Shown here: in pieces, positions 56,539-64,000 of the stretch
How the letters are laid out: the number at the start of each line of letters is the position of its first letter
Numbering within the stretch: position 1 is the first letter of the stretch
Source: Streptomyces sp. R21
GTDB lineage: Bacteria > Actinomycetota > Actinomycetes > Streptomycetales > Streptomycetaceae
DNA length: 64,000 nucleotides
Assembly (NCBI RefSeq): GCF_041051975.1
Contig: NZ_CP163435.1
Span: 8,287,001-8,351,000, forward strand
Direction of reading: 5' to 3'
Program-made: the position numbers and the translations under genes
The notes under the pieces: generated by a model
Told to the model about the DNA's origin: nothing
What the model saw: the letters and a program-made list of their open reading frames with translations, nothing else
Database searches by the model: none

Positions 56539-57341
56539 ACCTGTGGCGCTGGGCCGTCCTCGCCTGCGCCGCTGTCTACTTCCTGGTGCCGCTCGCCGCG
56601 TCCGTGATCTTCACGGTCGACGTGCCGGGCGGAGTCAGCTTCGACGCCTACCGGCAGATCGTCTCCGCCGACGGCTTCACCTCCAGCCTGGTGCTCTCGC
56701 TGGAACTGGCCGCCGCCACCATCGCGGTGGTCCTGCTGCTGATGGTGCCCGCCATGGTCGCGCTGCGGCTCGGCGCGCCCAGGCTGCGGCCCGTCGTCGA
56801 GGTGGTCTGCTCGCTGCCGCTGGTCGTGCCGCCCATCGCGTTCGTCGCCGGCATCAGCACGGTCCTGAAGTGGGGACCCGAACACCTCTCCCGTACGCCG
56901 CTGTTCCAGACGTTCGTCGCGATCCAGAACCCGGACTTCCCGTTCGTGCTCGTACTCGCGTACGTCGTGATGGCGCTGCCGTTCGTGTACCGGGCGCTGG
57001 ACGCCGGGCTGCGCGCCATGGACGTGCGCACGCTCGTCGAGGCGGCGCGCAGCTGCGGGGCGAGCTGGCCGCAGGCGCTCGTACAGGCGGTGCTGCCCAA
57101 TCTGCGCGGGGCGCTGCTCAACGCCTCCTTCCTCACCCTGGCGCTGGTGCTGGGCGAGTTCACCGTGGCCCAGCTGCTCGGGTTCCGGCCCTTCGCCGTG
57201 TGGATCTACAGCGTCGGCGGCTCGCAGGCCCAGCTGTCCGTCGCCGTCTCCGTGCTCAGCCTGCTCGTCACCTGGGCACTGCTCCTCGCGCTCGCCGGCT
57301 TCGGCGGACGCTCCCGAACCGCTTCCGCCTCCCGGGGATGA
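56526..57341 (+). CDS. ABC importer permease 2
   Basis: A 271-residue partner permease with about six helices. The EAA-type loop reads EAARSCGASWPQALVQAVLP near residue 170. Its start lies 13 bases inside permease 1, and the ATPase follows four bases later. Together with permease 1 it forms the heterodimeric channel. Confidence 0.9.
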   Translation: MARLNLWRWAVLACAAVYFLVPLAASVIFTVDVPGGVSFDAYRQIVSADGFTSSLVLSLELAAATIAVVLLLMVPAMVALRLGAPRLRPVVEVVCSLPLVVPPIAFVAGISTVLKWGPEHLSRTPLFQTFVAIQNPDFPFVLVLAYVVMALPFVYRALDAGLRAMDVRTLVEAARSCGASWPQALVQAVLPNLRGALLNASFLTLALVLGEFTVAQLLGFRPFAVWIYSVGGSQAQLSVAVSVLSLLVTWALLLALAGFGGRSRTASASRG

Positions 57342-57344
57342 ACC

Positions 57345-58421
57345 ATGACCACCACCACGCTTGAGAAGGCCACCGCCGAGAAGGCCGCCACCGTCGAATT
57401 CCGGGGACTGCGCCGGGAGTTCGGCCCGACCGTCGCCCTCGACGGACTCGACCTGACCGTGCGGCCGGGCGAACTCCTCGCCCTGCTCGGCCCGTCCGGC
57501 TGCGGCAAGACCACCGCGCTGCGCATGCTCGCCGGGTTCGAACACCCCGACTCCGGCGAGGTGCTGGTCGACGGCGAGGACGTCACGCGCGTCCCGGCCC
57601 ACCGCCGCGACGCCGGGATGGTCTTCCAGTCGTACAGCCTCTTCCCGCACCTCAGCGCTGTCGACAACGTGGCCTTCGGACTGCGGATGCGCAAGGTCCG
57701 TACGACCGAACGGCGCACCCGGGCGGCCGAGTTGCTCGACCTCGTCGGTCTCGCCGACAAGGGCGAGCGGTTCCCGCACCAGCTCTCCGGCGGCCAGCAG
57801 CAGCGCGTCGCCCTGGCCCGCGCGCTCGCTCTGCGCCCGCGCGTCCTGCTGCTCGACGAACCGCTTTCCGCGCTCGACGCGAAGGTGCGGCTCACGCTGC
57901 GCGAGGAGATCCGCCGCCTTCAGCAGGAACTCGGCATCACCACACTGTTCGTGACGCACGATCAGGAAGAGGCGTTGTCCATGGCGGACCGCGTCGCCGT
58001 GATGCGGGCCGGGCGGCTCGAACAGTGCGCCGCCCCCGCCGAGTTGTACGGCCGCCCGGCCACCGCGTTCGTCGCCGAGTTCGTGGGCACGATGAGCCGG
58101 ATTCCGGGACGGCTGTCCGACGGGGCGGTCGAGGTGCTGGGACAGCGGCTGCCGGTCGACGGGGAAGCGCCGGACGGCCCGGAGGTGGACGTGCTGGTGC
58201 GGCCCGAGGCCGTGCACATCACCGCCGACGACCAGGGAGCGGCGCGGGTCGTCGCCACCGCCTTCCTGGGCGCCGCGACCCGCGTGACCGTACGACTCCC
58301 CGACGCGACCGAGGTGAAGGCCGACCTGCCGACCCACGAAGCCGCCACGCTGGGCGCCGGTGCCGCCGTGACGGTGACGCTGCCGGAGCGGCCGGTGCTG
58401 GTCGCCGGGCGCGCCGACTGA
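57345..58421 (+). CDS. ABC importer ATP-binding protein
   Basis: A 358-residue nucleotide-binding subunit. Walker A GPSGCGKTT, Q-loop VFQSYSLFPHL, signature LSGGQQQR, Walker B LLLDEP and the switch histidine (FVTHDQ) are all intact. A C-terminal TOBE domain (about 280-355) is present, as in PotA, MalK and PhnT. The import direction follows from the binding protein in the operon. Confidence 0.94.
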   Translation: MTTTTLEKATAEKAATVEFRGLRREFGPTVALDGLDLTVRPGELLALLGPSGCGKTTALRMLAGFEHPDSGEVLVDGEDVTRVPAHRRDAGMVFQSYSLFPHLSAVDNVAFGLRMRKVRTTERRTRAAELLDLVGLADKGERFPHQLSGGQQQRVALARALALRPRVLLLDEPLSALDAKVRLTLREEIRRLQQELGITTLFVTHDQEEALSMADRVAVMRAGRLEQCAAPAELYGRPATAFVAEFVGTMSRIPGRLSDGAVEVLGQRLPVDGEAPDGPEVDVLVRPEAVHITADDQGAARVVATAFLGAATRVTVRLPDATEVKADLPTHEAATLGAGAAVTVTLPERPVLVAGRAD

Positions 58422-58429
58422 TCCCCGCC

Positions 58430-58513
58430 GAAGCTCGCCGTCGAGCGCGCCGACCGCCCCCACCCACCGAGTCGAAGCTCGTTACCCAGCGCGCAGACCG
58501 CCCCCCACCACCC
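58430..58513 (+). repeat. Imperfect 40-bp direct repeat before the HAD-EEP gene
   Basis: Two copies beginning CGAAGCTCG (58430 and 58474) and ending in C-rich tracts are about 80 percent alike by eye. They fill the gap between the ATPase and HAD-EEP genes. Confidence 0.5.
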
Positions 58514-58530
58514 AAGTGAAAGAGAGCCCC

Positions 58531-60015
58531 GTGACCCCCCGCACCGCCCCCCAACCCCCGCTCCAGGCCGTTCTGTTCGACATGGACGGCACGCTCGTGG
58601 ACACCGAGCGACTGTGGTGGGAGGCGGTGGAACAGGTGGCCGCCGGGCTCGGTCGAGCGGTCGGCGAGGCCGATCAGCCGGAGGTGCTCGGGCGCCCGGT
58701 CGAGCACACCGCCGGCTGGCTGGGCGGGGTCACGGGGGCCCCGGCCGCGGAGATCGCCGACGAGCTGCACCGGGAGTTCGCCGACCGCGTGCGCACCGGC
58801 ATCGTGCCGCGCCCCGGCGCCCTCGACCTGCTCGACGCCCTCGCCCGGGACGGCGTCCCGACCGCCCTGGTCACCGCGTCGCCGCGCGCGGTCGCCGACA
58901 CCGTGCTCGAAGCCCTCGGTGCCGCCCGCTTCGCGGTCTCCGTCACCGCCGACGACACCGAGCACACCAAGCCCGCCCCCGACCCCTACCTCGCCGCCTG
59001 CCACGCCCTCGGCGTGGACCCGGCGGGCTGCGTGGCCGTCGAGGACACCGAGACGGGCGTCGCCTCCGCCGAGGCGGCGGGCTGCGCGGTGCTCGCCGTG
59101 CCCTCGCTCGCACCGATCGGCCCGGCGCCCGGGCGGACCGTGCTGGCCAGCCTGCAGGACGTGACCCCGCAGCGGCTGCGCGCCATGCTCACCCGCGAGC
59201 TGCGCGTGATGAGCTGGAACCTCTGGCTGGGCGGCAGCCCGGTCGACGACCACCGGGCCAAGCAGCTCAAGGCGATCCTGGAGACCGGCGCCGACATCGT
59301 GGGACTCCAGGAGACCGGCGGCAGCGCGGCCGGGGAACTCGCCGACGCCCTCGGCTGGCACCACCACCGGGCCGGCGAGAACCTCGGCGTCATCAGCCGG
59401 TACCCGATCACCGCTCGCCTCGGCGACCCCGACGTCGGCTTCTACGGAGCGGCCGGCGTCCGCGTCCGCATCGACGCGTCGCGCGAGGTGGACGTCTGGA
59501 CCGCCCACCTCCACTACACGCCGTACGGGCCCTACGAGGCCGCCTTCGACGGGCTGCCCGCGGACGAGCTGATCGCCCACGAGGAGGTGCGGCTTGCCCA
59601 GATGCGGGACACGCTGCGGCGGATCGCCGAGTCGTCCGACGAGAGCACCCCCGTGGTTCTCGTGGGTGACTTCAACACGCCCTCGCATCTGGACTGGCCG
59701 CACGTGGTCTGGCCGGTCACCGAGGCGGCCGAGGCGGCGGGCCTGCGCGACTCCTACCGCGAGGCCCACCCCGACCCGGCCGCCGACCCCGGCCACACCT
59801 GGTCGCCGATCCACACCGCACACGAGGACGGCAGCGGCCGCCCCGAGCCGCAGGACCGGATCGACTACGTCCTGCACCGAGGACTGAAGGTGCTCGACTC
59901 CCGCACCTTCGTCAGCGGCACCCCGCGCCCGTGGCCGGACGTGGCGGGCAACGACTGGCCGTCGGACCACGCGGCGGTGATCACGACCTTCGCGCTCGCC
60001 GCGACCCGGCCCTAG
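58531..60015 (+). CDS. HAD phosphatase fused to an endonuclease/exonuclease/phosphatase (EEP) domain
   Basis: A single 494-residue polypeptide with two hydrolase domains. The HAD-IA domain (about 10-220) has FDMDGTLVDT (D17, D19), LVTASP, the lysine in TKPAPDP and VEDTETG. The EEP/DNase I-like domain (about 225-494) has SWN (N230), QET (E261), HLHYTPYGP, GDFN (D380, N382), RIDYV and the catalytic pair SDH (D479, H480). All key residues are present. The HAD type is a sugar-phosphate-like phosphomonoesterase and EEP is typically a phosphodiesterase. The start GTG 58531 is preferred over 58516 because GAAAGAGAG lies before it. Confidence 0.85.
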   Translation: MTPRTAPQPPLQAVLFDMDGTLVDTERLWWEAVEQVAAGLGRAVGEADQPEVLGRPVEHTAGWLGGVTGAPAAEIADELHREFADRVRTGIVPRPGALDLLDALARDGVPTALVTASPRAVADTVLEALGAARFAVSVTADDTEHTKPAPDPYLAACHALGVDPAGCVAVEDTETGVASAEAAGCAVLAVPSLAPIGPAPGRTVLASLQDVTPQRLRAMLTRELRVMSWNLWLGGSPVDDHRAKQLKAILETGADIVGLQETGGSAAGELADALGWHHHRAGENLGVISRYPITARLGDPDVGFYGAAGVRVRIDASREVDVWTAHLHYTPYGPYEAAFDGLPADELIAHEEVRLAQMRDTLRRIAESSDESTPVVLVGDFNTPSHLDWPHVVWPVTEAAEAAGLRDSYREAHPDPAADPGHTWSPIHTAHEDGSGRPEPQDRIDYVLHRGLKVLDSRTFVSGTPRPWPDVAGNDWPSDHAAVITTFALAATRP

Positions 60016-60563
60016 AAGTCCGGCCGCCAGGGCACCACATGGAAGTCGCCGGTGCCCTGCTTGACCTTCTCGAAGGGCGCCGAGCTCACGCACTTGGGCA
60101 GGTCCTTGGTCTCCGCCGGGTTGCCGACCGACGCCCAGCTGTAGCCGAGCCGGTCGTGGCGCCCCAGGTCATGGACGGTGACGCCGACCCGGTTGCCCTT
60201 GGCGCCCGGCAGGTCGGACTCGGTGATGACCCCGGAGACCACGGCCACCTTGCCGCCGGTGAGCAGACAGTCCACCTTGACCTTCGCGTAGGCGCCGTCG
60301 CCGTGCAGGTAGTGACTGAAACGGAAGGTGCCGGTGGCCTTCGTCGGGTCGGCTTTGTCCTTGGCCGCCAGATGCGCGTCGAAGGAGAAGGTGATGTCGT
60401 CGCCCGCCGAGCGGTAGAGCTTGGCGGTGCCGGTGAGCGCGGCGGCCTCGCGCGGCGCGTGGTCGTGTCCGCCGGTGGCGACGGCGGATCCGGCCGTCCC
60501 GGCGGTGAGCAGCAGGGCGGTGGCGAGCACGGCGATCCTCGTACGACGGCTGAGCCAGTTCAT
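60012..60563 (-). CDS. Secreted protein of unknown function
   Basis: A 183-residue precursor with an N-terminal signal peptide (basic MNWLSRRTR, hydrophobic ALLLTAGTAGSAVA). The mature part is beta-rich (GDDITFSFDAHLAAKDK, GTFRFSHYLHGDGAY), resembling small secreted actinobacterial repeats with no assigned role. It ends overlapping the HAD-EEP stop by four bases in convergent orientation. I do not recognise a family. It shares the 296-base upstream region with the amidase gene. Confidence 0.65.
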   Translation of the reverse strand: MNWLSRRTRIAVLATALLLTAGTAGSAVATGGHDHAPREAAALTGTAKLYRSAGDDITFSFDAHLAAKDKADPTKATGTFRFSHYLHGDGAYAKVKVDCLLTGGKVAVVSGVITESDLPGAKGNRVGVTVHDLGRHDRLGYSWASVGNPAETKDLPKCVSSAPFEKVKQGTGDFHVVPWRPDF

Positions 60564-60648
60564 CGCGGTCCTTTCCGCAGGTGAGGGGGACAGTCACCAC
60601 TGTTCCGCCGACGCCCGCCGGGCACATCGTGCCGCGGGCGTCACCCGC

Positions 60649-60668
60649 CCTCCGCCGCCCGGCGGAGG
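60649..60668. repeat. Perfect 9-bp inverted repeat in the amidase upstream region
   Basis: CCTCCGCCG (60649-60657) and CGGCGGAGG (60660-60668) are separated by two bases. The role is unknown. Confidence 0.4.
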
Positions 60669-60718
60669 CACCGCTGTGAGCTGCGCCTCCAGGAGGACCG
60701 GCGGTCGGCCGCGGGGCG

Positions 60719-60784
60719 CGCAACGAATCGCCGTCGCACCCCCGACGCACGCAACGAATCGTTCACCGGCGCGCAACGGCTCCG
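60719..60784 (+). promoter_or_regulatory. Three-copy CGCAAC array upstream of the amidase-monooxygenase pair
   Basis: CGCAACGAATCG occurs twice exactly (60719 and 60750), with CGCAACGGCTCC at 60772. Starts are 31 and 22 bases apart, near three and two helical turns. The last copy ends just before the predicted -35. The same boxes precede the APC permease. Confidence 0.6.
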
Positions 60785-60786
60785 CC

Positions 60787-60816
60787 TTGTCCGGCCGAGC
60801 CCGGCGCCCGTACCGT
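60787..60816 (+). promoter_or_regulatory. Predicted promoter of the amidase-monooxygenase pair
   Basis: TTGTCC (60787-60792), an 18-base spacer, and TACCGT (60811-60816). The nearest CGCAA box starts 39 bases before the -10, an activator-like position. Confidence 0.45.
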
Positions 60817-60859
60817 CTAAGAGCCCCCCAATCCCCCCGCGTACCGGTGGAGAACACGC

Positions 60860-61648
60860 ATGCGCACAGCCCTGCTCCAGAGCTCCGGCCGCCCCGGCTC
60901 GGTCGTCGAGAACCTCAAGGTCCTCGACGAGGCCGCGGGCCGTGCCGCCGCCGCGGGCGCCGGGCTCCTGGTGGCGCCGGAGATGTTCCTGACCGGGTAC
61001 GCGATCGGCGACGACATCGCCCGCCTCGCCGAGAGCGCCGACGGGGATTCCGCCGACGCGGTCGCGGAGACCGCCGGCCGGCACGGCGTCGCGATCGCCT
61101 ACGGCTACCCCGAGCGCGCCGGCGAGGACGTCTTCAACTCCGTCCAGCTGATCTCGGCCGACGGCAGCCGCCTCGCGAACTACCGCAAGACCCACCTCTT
61201 CGGCTGCTTCGAGCGCGACCACTTCACACCCGGCGACCAGCCCGTCGTGCAGGCCGAGCTGGACGGCCTCCGGATCGGCCTGATGATCTGCTACGACGTC
61301 GAGTTCCCGGAGAACGTCCGCGCGCACGCCCTCGCCGGCACCGACCTCCTCCTGGTGCCCACCGCGCAGATGCACCCCTTCCAGTTCGTCGCCGAGTCCG
61401 TGGTCCCGGTGCGCGCCTTCGAGAACCAGATGTACGTCGCCTACGTCAACCGGGTCGGCCAGGAAGGGGAGTTCGAGTTCGTCGGACTCTCCACCCTCGC
61501 CGGTCCCGACGGGATCGCCCGAGCCCGGGCCGGCCGCGCTGAGGAACTGGTCTTCGCCGACGCCGACCCCGTCTCCCTCGCGGCCTCGCGCGAGGTGAAC
61601 CCGTATCTGCAGGACCGCCGCCCCGGCCTCTACGGGTCCCTGATCTGA
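60860..61648 (+). CDS. Nitrilase-superfamily amidase, probably 5-aminopentanamidase (DavA-like)
   Basis: A 262-residue carbon-nitrogen hydrolase with the full catalytic triad E41 (APEMFLTGY), K110 (NYRKTHLFG) and C144 (LMICYDVEFP). Length and motifs fit the DavA/aliphatic amidase group. DavA hydrolyses 5-aminovaleramide, the product of lysine 2-monooxygenase, and the next gene encodes an enzyme of that type. The pair therefore points to oxidative lysine breakdown. The start is ATG 60860. Alternative substrates are other alpha-amides made by related amino-acid monooxygenases. Confidence 0.8.
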   Translation: MRTALLQSSGRPGSVVENLKVLDEAAGRAAAAGAGLLVAPEMFLTGYAIGDDIARLAESADGDSADAVAETAGRHGVAIAYGYPERAGEDVFNSVQLISADGSRLANYRKTHLFGCFERDHFTPGDQPVVQAELDGLRIGLMICYDVEFPENVRAHALAGTDLLLVPTAQMHPFQFVAESVVPVRAFENQMYVAYVNRVGQEGEFEFVGLSTLAGPDGIARARAGRAEELVFADADPVSLAASREVNPYLQDRRPGLYGSLI

Positions 61649-61730
61649 CGGACCGATCCGACCGCCGTGATCTGACGGTCGATCAAAAAGCCTTCCTCTC
61701 ACCAGCTTTCGCGCAAGGAGTCCGTACCCC

Positions 61731-63428
61731 ATGACGTCCACCGTGCCCAACGCCGTCCAGCACGCCGACGTGCAGCAGCCGCCGATCACCATGTTCGGCC
61801 CGGACTTCCCGTACGCGTACGACGACTTCCTCGCGCACCCCGCGGGCCTCGGCCAGATACCGGCGACCGAGCACGGCACCGAGGTCGCCGTCATCGGCGG
61901 CGGCCTGTCCGGCATCGTGGCCGCGTACGAGCTGATGAAGATGGGCCTCAAGCCCGTCGTCTACGAGGCCGACCAGATCGGCGGCCGGCTGCGCACCGTC
62001 GGCTTCGACGGCTGCGACCCGTCCCTGACCGCCGAGATGGGCGCGATGCGCTTCCCGCCGTCCTCCACGGCGCTCCAGCACTACATCGACCTGGTGGGCC
62101 TGGAGACCCGGCCGTTCCCCAACCCCCTCGCGGAGTCGACGCCTTCGACCGTCGTCGACCTCAAGGGCGAGTCGCACTACGCGACCTCCGTCGACGACCT
62201 GCCGCAGGTCTACCGCGACGTGATGAACGCCTGGAACGCCTGCCTCGAGGACGGCGCCGACTTCTCCGACATGAACCAGGCCATGCGCGAGCGCGACGTC
62301 CCGCGCATCCGCGAGATCTGGGCGAAGCTCGTCGAGAAGCTCGACAACCAGACCTTCTACGGCTTCCTGTGCGAGTCGGAGTCCTTCAAGTCCTTCCGGC
62401 ACCGCGAGATCTTCGGCCAGGTCGGCTTCGGCACCGGCGGCTGGGACACCGACTTCCCGAACTCGATCCTGGAGATCCTGCGCGTCGTCTACACCGAGGC
62501 CGACGACCACCACCGCGGCATCGTCGGCGGCTCCCAGCAGCTGCCGATGCGGCTGTGGGAGCGCGCGCCCGAGAAGATCGTGCACTGGGCGTACGGCACC
62601 TCGCTGGCGACCCTGCACGTGAACGGGCAGCCGCGCCCCGCCGTCACGCGCCTCACCCGCACGTCCGGCAACCGGATCACCGTGACGGACGCGAACGGCG
62701 ACATCCGTACGTACCAGTCGGCGATCTTCACCGCCCAGTCCTGGATGCTGCTCTCCAAGATCGCCTGCGACGACTCGCTCTTCCCGATCGACCACTGGAC
62801 GGCGATCGAGCGCACGCACTACATGGAGTCGAGCAAGCTCTTCGTGCCGGTCGACCGGCCGTTCTGGCTCGACAAGGACGAGGAGACCGGCCGGGACGTC
62901 ATGTCGATGACGCTCACCGACCGTATGACGCGCGGCACCTACCTCCTGGACGACGGCCCGGACAAGCCCGCCGTCATCTGCCTCTCCTACACCTGGTGCG
63001 ACGACAGCCTGAAGTGGCTGCCGCTGTCCGCGAACGAGCGGATGGAGGTCATGCTGAAGTCGCTCGGCGAGATCTACCCGAAGGTCGACATCAGGAAGCA
63101 CATCATCGGCAACCCGGTGACCGTCTCCTGGGAGAACGAGCCCTACTTCATGGGCGCGTTCAAGGCCAACCTGCCCGGCCACTACCGCTACCAGCGGCGC
63201 CTGTTCACGCACTTCATGCAGGACGGGCTCGCCGAGGACAAGCGCGGCATCTTCCTCGCCGGCGACGACATCTCCTGGACCGCGGGCTGGGCCGAGGGCG
63301 CCGTCCAGACCGCGCTGAACGCGGTCTGGGGCGTCATGCACCAGCTGGGCGGCACCACCGACCCGACCAACCCCGGGCCGGGTGACGTGTACGAGGAGAT
63401 CGCGCCGGTGGAACTGCCCGAGGACTGA
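61731..63428 (+). CDS. L-lysine 2-monooxygenase-like flavin amino-acid monooxygenase (DavB type)
   Basis: A 565-residue FAD enzyme of the amine-oxidase fold. GGGLSG (residues 56-61) and E79 bind FAD, and the C-terminal segment AGDDISWTAGWAEGAVQ closes the site. The segments FGPDFPYAYDD, FRHREIFGQVGFGTGGWD and GPGDVYEEI resemble Pseudomonas DavB as I remember it, more than tryptophan monooxygenase. Such enzymes convert an amino acid to the corresponding amide with release of CO2. The start is ATG 61731 after AAGGAG. It is 82 bases downstream of the amidase, presumably in the same transcript. Confidence 0.83.
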   Translation: MTSTVPNAVQHADVQQPPITMFGPDFPYAYDDFLAHPAGLGQIPATEHGTEVAVIGGGLSGIVAAYELMKMGLKPVVYEADQIGGRLRTVGFDGCDPSLTAEMGAMRFPPSSTALQHYIDLVGLETRPFPNPLAESTPSTVVDLKGESHYATSVDDLPQVYRDVMNAWNACLEDGADFSDMNQAMRERDVPRIREIWAKLVEKLDNQTFYGFLCESESFKSFRHREIFGQVGFGTGGWDTDFPNSILEILRVVYTEADDHHRGIVGGSQQLPMRLWERAPEKIVHWAYGTSLATLHVNGQPRPAVTRLTRTSGNRITVTDANGDIRTYQSAIFTAQSWMLLSKIACDDSLFPIDHWTAIERTHYMESSKLFVPVDRPFWLDKDEETGRDVMSMTLTDRMTRGTYLLDDGPDKPAVICLSYTWCDDSLKWLPLSANERMEVMLKSLGEIYPKVDIRKHIIGNPVTVSWENEPYFMGAFKANLPGHYRYQRRLFTHFMQDGLAEDKRGIFLAGDDISWTAGWAEGAVQTALNAVWGVMHQLGGTTDPTNPGPGDVYEEIAPVELPED

Positions 63429-63434
63429 CCGGGG

Positions 63435-64000
63435 TCAGATCCCCGCGGCCCGCACCGCCTCGTACACCTCGGCGGCGACGTCCTTCAGCTCCTGGGCGTC
63501 CCGCGCCTGGCCCTGGAGCTCGAAGAAGAACTCGTCGAGGCCGGTCCCGGCGTGCGCCGCGAGGTCCTCGACGATCTGGGCGGTGCTGCCCTGGAACGGG
63601 GAGCGGTCGTCCCCGTCGTACGCCTTGGGGGAGTACCGCGCGTTCACCCGCACCACCGCCTGGAGCGGCTCGGTGCGGTCGCGCTCGGCCGCCAGATCCT
63701 GCAACTGCCGCCACTGCGTGGACAGTTGCTCGGCTCCCATGGCGACGGGCATCCAGCCGTCGGCACGGTCGACGAGCCGGGTCATCGCCTTCCTGCTGTT
63801 GGTGGGCAGCAGGATCGGTATCGGCCGGGCGGGTTTGGGCCCGACGAGGGCCGAGGCTATTTTGGTGTGGTGGCCCTCGTACGTCACCGGGTCCGGGCCC
63901 CAGACGGCCTGGCACACGTCGATGACCTCGTCCAGGACCCGGCCGCGCTCCTCGAACGGGGCGAGGCCCGCGGCCGCGTACTCGTCGAGCGACCAGCCGG
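63435..64000 (-). CDS. LLM-class oxidoreductase (partial, runs off the window)
   Basis: The C-terminal 188 residues of a luciferase-like monooxygenase or F420-dependent oxidoreductase. The reading frame stays open to base 64000, so the N-terminus and start are missing. Recognisable segments are DVCQAVWGPDPVTYEGHH, PIPILLPTNSRKAMTRLVDR and DRADGWMP. It is convergent with the DavB-like gene, with six bases between the stops. The typical C-terminal end ADGWMP-VNARYSP pattern is consistent with the F420 group, but the cofactor is uncertain. Confidence 0.8.
   Translation of the reverse strand, partial: GWSLDEYAAAGLAPFEERGRVLDEVIDVCQAVWGPDPVTYEGHHTKIASALVGPKPARPIPILLPTNSRKAMTRLVDRADGWMPVAMGAEQLSTQWRQLQDLAAERDRTEPLQAVVRVNARYSPKAYDGDDRSPFQGSTAQIVEDLAAHAGTGLDEFFFELQGQARDAQELKDVAAEVYEAVRAAGI

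Noticed and set aside
54494..58421. Naming the importer PhnSTUV (2-aminoethylphosphonate)
   Set aside because: Subunit sizes and a HutC-type GntR fit, but no phnW gene is present and the HAD is not clearly phosphonatase. The same layout is shared with iron, thiamine and polyamine importers.

Overview
The window is high-GC actinobacterial DNA, almost certainly a Streptomyces chromosome. It has GTG/TTG starts, GTGA/ATGA start-stop overlaps, BldD, sIHF, DUF6167 and DUF948 genes. From memory, the order rarA-rpsD-alaS-ruvX-mltG-aroECKB-efp-nusB-bldD-pyrRBC-carAB-pyrDF-sIHF-gmk-rpoZ-coaBC-metK-priA-fmt-rsmB-rpe is the conserved Streptomyces core order. No tRNA, rRNA or CRISPR array was recognised.

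Layout. 1-9.4 kb: VKOR, RarA, ribosomal protein S4, a convergent NTPase/TPR protein, then DUF948-DUF6167-alaS-ruvX. 9.44-10.72 kb: a TnpB-only transposon placed directly after the ruvX stop codon, splitting ruvX from mltG. 10.8-17 kb: mltG-aroE, a 181-bp inverted-repeat element (MITE-like) that abuts and includes the aroE stop codon, then aroC-aroK-aroB. 17-21 kb: P-loop protein, degenerate M24 peptidase, efp, nusB, and convergent bldD across two perfect terminator hairpins. 21.2-31.2 kb: the pyrimidine operon pyrR-pyrB-pyrC-PH membrane protein-carA-carB-pyrD-pyrF, with a PyrR-binding RNA loop just upstream of pyrR. 31.6-41.4 kb: sIHF, gmk, rpoZ, coaBC, metK, priA (degenerate helicase), a small HTH regulator, fmt, rsmB. 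41.4-48.4 kb: MMPL exporter, rpe, SorC-like regulator, a lipoprotein ribonuclease with barstar, GuaB1-type GMP reductase, and a second small HTH regulator.

From about 48.4 kb to the right edge the content becomes accessory and catabolic. It holds an SGNH-SDR-LLM operon (minus strand), an APC amino-acid permease with an Lrp/AsnC regulator, and a GntR regulator divergent from an ABC importer operon that ends in a HAD-EEP two-phosphoesterase fusion. These are followed by a secreted protein, a nitrilase-family amidase with an L-lysine-2-monooxygenase-like flavoenzyme (DavA/DavB type), and the edge of an F420/flavin LLM oxidoreductase.

The most interesting unexplained signal is a CGCAA(C/G) repeat array. 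It occurs upstream of both the APC permease-lrp pair and the davA-davB pair, with nearly identical spacing to the predicted -10 boxes (39/60/90 and 39/61/92 nt). This suggests one regulator, plausibly the Lrp protein, controls uptake and oxidation of an amino acid, probably lysine. A second is a self-contained GntR-ABC-phosphoesterase system with a perfect 26-bp operator-like palindrome, possibly for importing and cleaving a phosphodiester. All functions are inferred from sequence motifs and context.
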